Source of the DNA: Owenia fusiformis
Taxonomy: Eukaryota > Annelida > Polychaeta > Sabellida > Oweniidae
Assembly (NCBI GenBank): GCA_903813345.2
Contig: CAIIXF020000001.1
Coordinates: forward strand, 12,791,915-12,855,914
Direction: 5' to 3'
DNA: 64,000 nt
Shown here: in pieces, positions 57,901-64,000 of the stretch
Layout of the letters: each line of letters starts with the position of its first letter
Position numbering within the stretch: the first letter of the stretch is position 1
Notes under the pieces: model-generated
The model's database searches: none
What the model was told of the DNA's origin: nothing
The model's input: the letters and a program-made list of their open reading frames with translations, nothing else
Program-made: the position numbers and the translations under genes

Positions 57901-60898
57901 CAATACGGCAATTGCCTTATCGTCGTTGAAATGAAATATCATACTACAATCGACACCATCGTCTCCCCGCATCACTGAATGTTATCAGTCTTCTCTTGTC
58001 ATGATCCAAGGTGACATACCATTGAATTTTGAAAAGCTTTTTTTTGTCAAATTGAATGTCGCTATTATGGTGATATGATGATTGAAATTGGTCGTTTAAC
58101 AACTGAGAAAAATTAAACATTACGTATTAATCTTTGAAAATATGACAGTGGCAGTCCTTGTGAAGCTATTGCCAATCTTAATATTTAAGAGATTGACATT
58201 TACATACCTATCATTTAGACGACATCGATTTTTCGTTTTTTGTTTGCGTTTTTCATCAGAATTTAAATGGTTAAACACTTTAGGGAGTTACTGTTTCATT
58301 GGATTACTACTTTTCGTTTTATTTCTTTCATTCTCCAATATGCACCTATTCATATTTTAGTATGCCTATTTGCCGACGTATACCTTATCATTATATAATA
58401 TAAAATAATTCTAGTGGATATTTTTCAAGTGGAATATAATGCGATGACTTTTCAGTCAAAACCAGTTAAATTCCGAATCGCGCAGCCGAATTCTCATGAG
58501 TTTAGTGATTTTTCTACCTAGCTTATACTATATCACATTAGAGAAAATAAATACAAACATTTGAAAAAGACATTGCAACAATTCAATTTCTATGAAGAAA
58601 ATATTGAAACAACCTTTTCAAATATATAATATGATATGGACATGAACATGCGGCAACAATGTTAAGCGGACAGAAATAGTTATACAAATATCAGTGAAAT
58701 GTGTTCTATTTCTGCGATCAGAGTATGACGTGATTATATAGCGACACTTCCCAGGCATCAATTCTAAGGCATCAATGACGTCACTGATACATAACAATGG
58801 CGGCATCCGCAGCCATTCAGATATGGGTACTTTGAACTTGAATTATATGTTAGTTCAAACACGATACGTCCTATGAGTGAGCGGAAGTGATAGATGATGG
58901 TTATAAGTAGTCAGTGTGTAAATTAGAACATGAAACTTCGCATTCCCTTTAAAGTTTTCAAGTTAAAGCTGTGACAACATTTAACAAGAAATTTGGTCAA
59001 TTCGAAGCAAGTTGAAAAAATACCATTTTTGACCCTGAGAAGATCATTGAAGGTGAAATCGCTAATCTAAACTCAGATTTGAACTTCTGGGGTCTTCCAA
59101 ATAATTTCGAAAAAAAGATTTGGTCAATTTGAAGCAAGTTGAAAAAGGACCTTTTTTGCCTTGAGAATGTCATTGAAGGTCAAATCTTTCTTGACCTTGA
59201 GAATCTCATTGTAGATGATTTTGAAAAAATTGGTCAATTTGAAGCAAGTTGAAAAAAGACCTTTTTGACCTTGAAAATGTCATTGAAGGTCAGATCTTCA
59301 ATATAAAGTCAGTTTTGAACTTCTGGAAACTTGTAGATGATTTTGTAAAAAATTGAGGTCACTCTAAAAAAGTATTTGATAAGTAATTGAAAGTTGTAAG
59401 AATTTGTTACTGACGCAAACTGCCGATTGCCAACCACCAACTACAGTAAAATAAAAACAAGACCATAACACTTTTTTTGTGGTGACATAATAAAAATGGC
59501 ATTTCAGGCATTCTCTATGTTCCCCAAACATGGTTCAATGAGACAGTGTTTCCTATATTTGAGGACATAAATAAAACAGCCACCCATAGTATATAGAATA
59601 ATGTAATGGTAAATCAGAAAACTGGTAACAGATATTGCCTTACTAGCCTGTTGCTATCTTGATATGGTTGCTATAAGAAAATATAAACCATCAATTCCCA
59701 TTAAATTATGAAAAAGATTTTGCAACAATTTGTTACAAATACTGATCTGTGAATTTTGGTTACAAAATGGCAAACAACATCTCATCACTGAAAAATCTGG
59801 GTGCCAAAACTAAATCTCTACTATCTACAGTGCTCTATAGTATAGCAACAGACGGACAGATCGTCGCCTAGTCTATACCATAGTCTCGCTGTGTGAGCCA
59901 AAACCCAGTAATTCATAGCCTTAAAACATCCAATTTAGGGTATCTTAAGGTACATCTAAAACACTCTAAGGGACACTGTTAAAACTTACAGTCGGATAAA
60001 CAGTGCATGCCCTTAGCCACATATAGAACAACAAATCCTTAGATTTTTATGTCCATCTTGTTTTTTTAATTTAGATGTGTACAATAATAACTTCAAGAAG
60101 AGGATAATTCACGATGATTATGGCATTCCTTACTGCTATATGAGCATAATGCATTACAGCAACACAGCATTTTCTAAAAGTGATAACGACAAAACAATAA
60201 TTCCATTGATCAATCCTAGCCTGAAATTAGGACAGAGAGTCAAGTTAGACTCATGTGATATCAAGCTCCTGAAGGAAATGTATAAGTGCACTCCAGGTAA
60301 ACTCCATGTTACTTATTGATACATTTAGATTTCTATGTATGTGTAATTTAAATTCAAATTTTTTTAAACAGAACTTTTAATTTCTAACCACTTCTTGATT
60401 ACATAAGTGAAGACTAGAATCTAAGCCAAAACTTAGCTTGCATTCATGAATGCAACTAATGCCTGTTGGCTACCAGATTAACCAACTATTTTGTGGTTAA
60501 CTCATTTGAATATGAATGCAATAATGGCAGGAGGTATTATTCATATTCAACTGAGTTACCCATGATGGGTGCACCGCAATACTTTTTTAGATGATACGCA
60601 AACTTAACATCAATAAAATCATTTAGATCAAATCAAAATTCCAAATCCTTATTAATATTTCTAGGAAGAAAGTTAAATAAATTCAATACAATCTTCTCAT
60701 TTTGTACAAAAGAACAGCATTATGATTGGAACACAATTTCATTTATTTTCACATGTTGTTTCCTGGTCCTATGATGAGTGAATATAATTTAACTTGTATG
60801 TTTCAGGCAAGGGATCAGGTATACCCAAAGAAGATAGTTCTGATGACTCATATTCTTCATATTCTTCATATTCTTTATATAAAAAACCTGGCACATGA
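42917..60898 (+). CDS. Astacin-family (M12A) secreted zinc metalloprotease, copy 3 (nine exons, 302 aa)
   Basis: Exons: 42917-42979, 44705-44759, 48494-48538, 52063-52103, 53033-53111, 53460-53592, 55156-55334, 60075-60296, 60807-60898. Signal peptide MNSLTFKYLLLIIGLIGTHC is close to copy 2. The short acidic propeptide ends LVEGDI (aspartate switch Asp61); FR|NANVQP fits the activation site before MWPGGEVFY. Zinc ligands are His167, His171 and His177, catalytic Glu168; Glu178, which anchors the mature N-terminus in the family, is present only in this copy. Met-turn SIMHY is at 222-226; family cysteines are 116, 140, 159 and 270. Extra Cys219 and Cys259 match copy 2 with the same 40-residue spacing. 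RDxY reads RDQH and the usual NWxN is lost, so the segment after the zinc site has diverged. Exon 9 is an acidic, Ser/Tyr-rich tail (DSYSSYSSYS). Confidence 0.88.
43019..43412. mobile_element. Terminal-inverted-repeat element just inside intron 1 of astacin 3
   Basis: A 27-bp inverted repeat (CAAAGGACGATTCTCGGTTT onward) closes at 43412. Within it, two direct copies of about 170 bp share AGAAATATTACCCAAATTAA and GAAGCAGGGATAA. The element begins only 40 bp after the exon 1 donor. Confidence 0.75.
44030..44560 (-). mobile_element. Reverse-oriented diverged copy of the 1106-1531 MITE
   Basis: The inverse strand shares GAAAATATTATCTG, ATTTCACTTTT, GGGGAATCTACCTGACCTAG and GTTTCACCACCAGTGGC with 1106-1531. 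Ends are worn. Confidence 0.5.
45296..45913. mobile_element. Foldback element, family member 3
   Basis: AAAGGATGGGTATTGATATGG at the left (quoted as GGGTATTGATATGG) and CCATATCGATACCAATAC at the right are inverted. The interior matches 23833-24570 block by block (TTGTTGTCAATCAGTCAA, TTTGCTATTTTGTTCCAACA). It lies in intron 2 of astacin 3; the 70-codon frame inside is fortuitous. Confidence 0.75.
46720..47811 (-). mobile_element. Degenerate mariner-type element with TA duplication
   Basis: CGAGGGGTGATCCAAAAGTC at the left is repeated exactly inverted at the right, each flanked by TA (46718-46719 and 47812-47813). The ACGAGGGG-type end and TA target are typical of Tc1/mariner. A second inverted pair (ACCCGGAACGGTATT at about 46898, inverse at 47619) suggests rearrangement inside. 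A transposase remnant is listed separately. It lies in intron 2 of astacin 3. Confidence 0.82.
47129..47377 (-). pseudogene. Mariner transposase C-terminal remnant
   Basis: The minus-strand frame contains ARYSLDKAPCDFLPFLKLKG, which resembles the mariner catalytic C-terminal segment YSPDLAPCDF followed by the KLK stretch. The catalytic Asp of that segment is kept. The two upstream catalytic Asp motifs and the helix-turn-helix region were not found, so the gene is dead. Confidence 0.65.
48121..48229. repeat. Hairpin with about 50-bp arms
   Basis: CAAATATTTCACTCTA and GGTGAATACCTGTA pair with their inverses ending at 48229, with a short GTGATATCAC-like centre. Probably a small MITE in intron 2 of astacin 3. 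Confidence 0.75.
48317..48369 (+). repeat. GGTAT pentanucleotide microsatellite
   Basis: About ten tandem GGTAT units follow one variant GGCAT. Its inverse gives the spurious HTIPY peptide repeat on the minus strand. Confidence 0.95.
48799..49600 (+). repeat. Pair of diverged 190-bp direct repeats 610 bp apart
   Basis: Copies at about 48799-48985 and 49408-49600 share TCGCTGATTGGT, CAGGGCT, ACTGTAATAT, CTAGGCAGAG and ACTAGACTCTGC. The last two parts form a small hairpin in each copy. Located in intron 3 of astacin 3. Confidence 0.65.
50233..51287 (-). mobile_element. Pearl/Helentron-like element, complete, reverse orientation
   Basis: Read on the minus strand, it starts CTAGATAACGGCAACTCC with the perfect palindrome ACTCCGCGGAGT (51262-51273). 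It ends in a GACGGACGG microsatellite (50278-50340) and CGAACTTTGTTCGTTGGGAT. The interior matches the element at 39595-40573. Intron 3 of astacin 3. Confidence 0.72.
52185..52380 (-). repeat. Interspersed repeat copy with internal CACCATCAACAA duplications
   Basis: It shares GCAAAATGTCACCAC and ATGTCACCACTTGTGGTGGC with 895-1012. The middle has expanded by tandem duplication of ATCGCTGAATGCC and ACACCATCAAC. Other copies in intron 2 and intron 3 of the same gene lie at about 46300-46410 and 49955-50085. Confidence 0.55.
54266..54358 (+). repeat. Three-copy 40-bp tandem repeat
   Basis: GGAGTATATCGTCA recurs at 54266 and 54306 and, as GGAGTATATTGTGG, at 54346, with TATTGGTTTTCC between. Located in intron 6 of astacin 3. 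Confidence 0.8.
55156..55334 (+). CDS. Astacin 3 exon 7: zinc-binding exon
   Basis: The exon encodes GCFSKVG, LSLGLGC and HEFLHALGVNHEHTRHDRD. It is 3-6 bases longer than in the paralogs, ending KKNNVLSL. Confidence 0.9.
55401..55580. mobile_element. 180-bp CAC-ended MITE with 5-bp duplication
   Basis: About 30-bp terminal inverted repeats begin CACTGTATGTACAGAGATCG on both sides and differ at about one position. The direct repeat AAATG lies at 55396-55400 and 55581-55585. An inner pair around AGATCTCGTT/AACGAGATCT makes the element almost wholly foldback. It is in intron 7 of astacin 3, 66 bp after the exon 7 donor. Ends and duplication size put it with the elements at 10063 and 27937. Confidence 0.8.
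55713..56203. mobile_element. 490-bp element with 75-bp inverted ends, possible tRNA-like segment inside
   Basis: AAAACCTCCTACCTCATACC and ACCCACCTACCCAC at the left pair with their inverses ending near 56203, and AGGGTTCAATTT with its inverse near 56136. On the minus strand about 56045-56010, GGGTTCGATTTCC resembles a pol III B box, so a tRNA-derived SINE may be nested. No A box is convincing, and I do not call a tRNA gene. Confidence 0.6.
56415..58948. mobile_element. 2.5-kb Kolobok-like non-autonomous DNA transposon
   Basis: Terminal inverted repeats start AGGGAATGCGAAGTTT and are flanked by TTAA at 56411-56414 and 58949-58952. Diverged inverted similarity extends about 230 bp inward (TGACGTCATTGATGCC, ATTGATGCCTGG). 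TTAA targets with AGGG-starting ends are the Kolobok pattern; piggyBac shares TTAA but usually starts CCC. The interior has a GC-richer stretch (57180-57680) with no transposase frame. It makes up half of intron 7 of astacin 3. Confidence 0.75.
58990..59360 (+). repeat. Three diverged units of about 120 bp
   Basis: GAAGCAAGTTGAAAAA followed by GACCTTGAGAATGTCATTGA and AGGTCA recurs at about 59003, 59130 and 59243. No frame is kept. Confidence 0.7.
59395..59500 (-). repeat. Degenerate copy of the 895-1012 interspersed repeat
   Basis: AACCACCAACTACAG and ACCATAACACTTTTTTTGTG with GGTGACATAATAAAAATGGC fit the family only loosely. The remaining part of intron 7 to 60074 shows no further structure. 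Confidence 0.4.
60075..60296 (+). CDS. Astacin 3 exon 8: Met-turn exon with extra cysteines
   Basis: The exon encodes NNNFKKR, IPYCYMSIMHYSN, KLGQRVKLDSCDIKLLKEM and YKC. The Cys in PYC and SCD mirrors copy 2. Confidence 0.9.
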
Positions 60899-61559
60899 AA
60901 ATGAAAGGACAATCATCAAAGGCCAATGATACCATGAAATGACACATGAGACTGTTTGAAATTTTCATGGATCTTTAGACTTTTTTCTTATAATAATAAT
61001 ATTATTATTTGAATACATTGCAGATCAATGTAACTGTTATGTTTCATGAATATTTTAATTTAATGTATATACATTATGTGTCCTATATTTTGGATTCCAA
61101 ATATGTGTACAGTATGATGTCATAATATATTTGATGCATATGAAAGGATGTTAAGATGTCCAATATTTGATTTAAAAATTCCAAATTGACAATGGTGTTC
61201 CAAGAGACATACGATGTATCAAAATGTGAGATATCTTGAAAAAATTTGAAAGAACTTTTTAAATAATCATTACAGGAACATAAGCATGTCAAAGGGGAAT
61301 GATCTAAATAAAAGATGGTGATTTTGAATCTAGAATTAGGAGATGAAAACCTTTATTCTGAATGTATGCATGTTAAGTTGAAAATGGGATTTAGACAATT
61401 CCAAATTGCTGTTTTCATGTGTTTTTTAAAATTGTTGATGAATGGATGAATGTGTACAGTGTGAGACAAAGATACAAAATAGACCTCTTTGAACTGAGCA
61501 GCCATATTGAAAATTTCTTGTAAGCATTCAGTTTTTACACAAGAACACAAATGTGTACA
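60899..61559 (+). other. 3' flank of astacin 3
   Basis: The first 135 bp contain the block shared with astacin 2 (GACAATCATC, ACATTGCAGATCAATGTA). AATAAA occurs at about 61306, some 400 bp after the stop, and could be the polyadenylation signal. Nothing else is recognised before the repeat array. Confidence 0.4.
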
Positions 61560-62876
61560 AAATGTCCCCACCTTTGGGTGATCCCGTCAAATGGTTATCC
61601 TAAAAATGAGTAGACAAGACTTTACCGACACAATTTGAGGAGGGAATATCCAAAATGGCCACCTTAAAATTTACCCAGAATGCCCAAAAAATAGTCAGTT
61701 CTAGATTTTCATATTAAGAGCCACCCCTGAAAATTTAAAATTGATCCCTCACACAGTTAACCAGAAAACATGTAAACAAGACTTTACAAACAAGATTTTA
61801 GGACGGAAAATCCAAAATGGCTGCCTTGATTTTTATCCAGAATGCCAAAAAACTAATCTCTTCGAGATTTTCATACTAAGAATCATCCCTGAAAATTTGA
61901 AATTGATCTACCAAACGGTTCACCTGGAAATCCGTAGACAAAACTTAACAGACAAGATTTTAGGTCAGAAAATCCAAAATGGCTGCCTTGACATTTACCC
62001 AGAATGCCCAAAAACTAATCAGATCTAGATTTTCATACTAAGAATCATCTCTGAAAATTTGAAATTGATCTACCAAACAGTTCACCTGGAAATGCGTAGA
62101 CAAGACTTTACAGACAAGATTTTAGGATGGAAAATCCAAAATGGCTGCCTTGACATTTACCCAGAATGCCCAAAAACTAATCAGATCTAGATTTTCATAC
62201 TAAAAATCATCCCTGAAAATTTGAAATTGATCTACCAAACGGTTCACCTGAAAACGCGTAGACAAGACTTTACAGACAAGATTTTAGGACGGAAAAATCC
62301 AAAATGGCCGACAATAAAAAAGTGATTATGAGTTTTTGCTGATTTCCTTTTACAAAATTATCACATATTACTACTGTTAACAATAACATAGGCTTTTACA
62401 ACAAAGTACACCTGAAATTATTTATAAAGCTACTAAATAGTTAAAGTATGAAAATTGAAAAACACCATTCAATATGATACAAAGTATTATCGCGCGCTAA
62501 CTTTTCTTAAAACATTCAAAATGGCTGACATGACTGAGCTAACAGGTCCAAAACCTAATCAGATGTAGAATGAAGTGAGCTGAACAAGATGTTAAAGTTT
62601 CAAAAGCAACTGTGAAGTCATTTTTCTTAAAGTTTGCAGACAAGGATTTTAGCATTTGACTTCAAAATGGCCGACAGGAAGTAGGTATCCACTTAAATTT
62701 TTTTCATCCACATCAAGATGCACTCATAAGTTATCCCTGAAAATTTGAAGGTGATATCTGTAGCGGTTTTGGAGAAAACTGCCGGACGTACGGACGGACG
62801 GACAGACGGACATACGGACAGACAGACGCGCCTAGGCCGACAATATGGCCCCACACTATGTGGTGGGGACATAACA
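61560..62876 (+). mobile_element. Pearl-like element with five 163-bp core repeats and GACG microsatellite
   Basis: ATGTCCCCACC near 61561 pairs with GGTGGGGACAT at about 62861-62872. Core units begin GACAAGATTTTAGG (61790, 61950, 62113, 62275, plus a diverged first unit near 61610) and contain TTTACCCAGAATGCC and GATCTACCAAACGGTTCACC. Bases 62320-62440 resemble the 12450-13540 core, so the element is a mosaic. The microsatellite is at 62785-62830. Confidence 0.7.
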
Positions 62877-63808
62877 AAAGGCAGCCATTTTGAATTGAGT
62901 GGCTATATTGAACTCCTTGATGAACGGAAAGGACGGGTGTCATTAAGGTCCCTTTTTAGCCCCCAAAGATATCTGATAATAATGGATATCATATTGAAGA
63001 AAATCATTTGTGCTTTATAAAAATACAATTTCAGCGAATTTTGACCTTGGATGTTCACACAACAGTCATTTAAAGATCATATACCATTTTTGGTGTTTTT
63101 ACAAAAAATTCTTTATTTATTGTTGTCTAAGTCAATAGTATGTAAATATTAACCAATTTAAATATATTAAAATGTAATATATGAAATACTGAAGAAAAGA
63201 TACAATTAAAATTATTTTCATGGAAAGCACATATGGCAATATTGACAAAATGCAAATGCTATTTTGGTAGGTTCTGGGCTAGCAATGGGTACATTTCAAC
63301 TGTGACTGTAATGGATTACTATTGACTTTTATCAACATCACAGGGCAATATTTAAGCAACTTAAATACAAGGAAAATCAAAGATTTCCTCTCATTTCTAA
63401 AACGAGGAACAAAAGCATGAATTCAAGGAAAATAAATGATGGCCTGTGCCAATTATATAACATATGAGAAAGTTGTGGCACAGTAAAGGATATGTATATC
63501 ATATGATTTTAAATGATTTTATCTTTATCTCCGAGTTGATATCAATATATGGCAATTGCCAAGTTAGCATAGCGAATTAGCGCAGATATTGATATCAATG
63601 AGTTGGATTAACACAATATCATGAAAATGCATAGGATGTTCTATTTTTCCCATAGTTCACCTCTAAAACTAAACAAAGCATATCAAAACAACATCCTTCA
63701 TTCATTCATCCCCATGTTGTCATGAAATCACTATGTAACAAAACACATCATATTGGTGGTAGTTTTCAAATCCCTGCCAAAAGGTGATATCTGTGAAATA
63801 TTTATAAA
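62877..63808. other. AT-rich noncoding DNA
   Basis: No exon or repeat boundary is visible except a short inverted pair TTGATATCAATAT/ATATTGATATCAA near 63536-63600. Confidence 0.4.
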
Positions 63809-64000
63809 GCCAAAAAACTAATCTCTTCGAGATTTTCATACTAAGAATCATCCCTGAAAATTTGAAATTGATCTACCAAACGGTTCACCTGGAAATCCGT
63901 AGACAAAACTTAACAGACAAGATTTTAGGTCAGAAAATCCAAAATGGCTGCCTTGACATTTACCCAGAATGCCCAAAAACTAATCAGATCTAGATTTTCA
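63809..64000 (+). repeat. Exact 192-bp copy of 61844-62035
   Basis: Every base from GCCAAAAAACTAATCTC to the window end is identical to 61844-62035. The copy starts abruptly in the middle of a core unit, after unrelated sequence, and continues beyond the window. Confidence 0.93.

Noticed and set aside
58142-58360. 72-codon hydrophobic frame at 58.1 kb
   Set aside because: It is inside the Kolobok-like element in AT-rich sequence. Hydrophobic composition is expected from T-rich codons, and there is no family resemblance.
61741-62028. 95-codon frame with repeated ENPKW/DFYPECQK-like segments
   Set aside because: It spans the 163-bp core-repeat array and reflects the repeat only.

Overview
The window is eukaryotic: an AT-rich, intron-rich stretch of an animal genome with no bacterial operon features. 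The only clear host genes are three plus-strand astacin-family (M12A) zinc metalloprotease genes in tandem, at about 2.6-9.5 kb, 14.1-32.0 kb and 42.9-60.9 kb. I assembled each from nine short exons with GT/AG junctions. All three share the same intron phases (0,1,1,0,1,2,1,1), so they are tandem duplicates. The repeats (pearl/Helentron-like elements with a core repeat and a GACG-type microsatellite, Kolobok-like, mariner, hAT-like and CAC-ended elements with 5-bp duplications, and an L1/Tx1-type LINE) suggest an aquatic invertebrate. A lophotrochozoan such as a bivalve is a reasonable guess, because pearl elements were described in bivalves, but this is not proven.

Each predicted protease (330, 321 and 302 residues) has a signal peptide, a very acidic propeptide over exons 2-4 ending in an EGD aspartate-switch motif, and an astacin catalytic domain over exons 5-8 (WP[RG]G start, four family cysteines, HExxHxxGxxH zinc site, SIMHY Met-turn). 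A short low-complexity tail after a shared GSG motif is encoded by exon 9. There are no CUB, EGF or MATH domains. The copies have diverged: copies 2 and 3 gained a pair of extra cysteines exactly 40 residues apart. The Glu after the third zinc histidine is Ala in copy 1, Gln in copy 2 and Glu only in copy 3. The tail is basic in copies 1 and 2 and acidic in copy 3. Copies 2 and 3 also share upstream sequence and a 3' flank block.

Layout: 1-2.6 kb, a possible minus-strand first exon at the very edge, then dispersed repeats. 2.6-9.5 kb, astacin 1, with a 114-bp satellite against exon 2 and foldback elements in introns. 9.5-14 kb, intergenic, with a 950-bp CAC-ended element and a three-unit core-repeat element. 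14-32 kb, astacin 2, whose first intron holds a 4.4-kb near-perfect palindrome around a 21-bp minisatellite, and whose later introns hold foldback and CAC-ended elements. 32-42.9 kb, an intergenic repeat nest: a pearl/Helentron-like element split by a 5'-truncated LINE, a second intact one, and a third split by a hAT-like MITE with a perfect 8-bp duplication. 42.9-60.9 kb, astacin 3, with mariner, pearl/Helentron-like, CAC-ended and 2.5-kb Kolobok-like insertions in introns. 60.9-64 kb, a 163-bp core-repeat array, part of which reappears without a mismatch at the window end.

The strongest leads are (a) at least three non-autonomous elements with CAC-starting terminal repeats and exact 5-bp target duplications, as in the Transib/RAG-like group, one starting with the V(D)J heptamer CACAGTG; (b) the correlated extra cysteine pair in two of the proteases; and (c) the 4.4-kb palindrome inside an active-looking gene.
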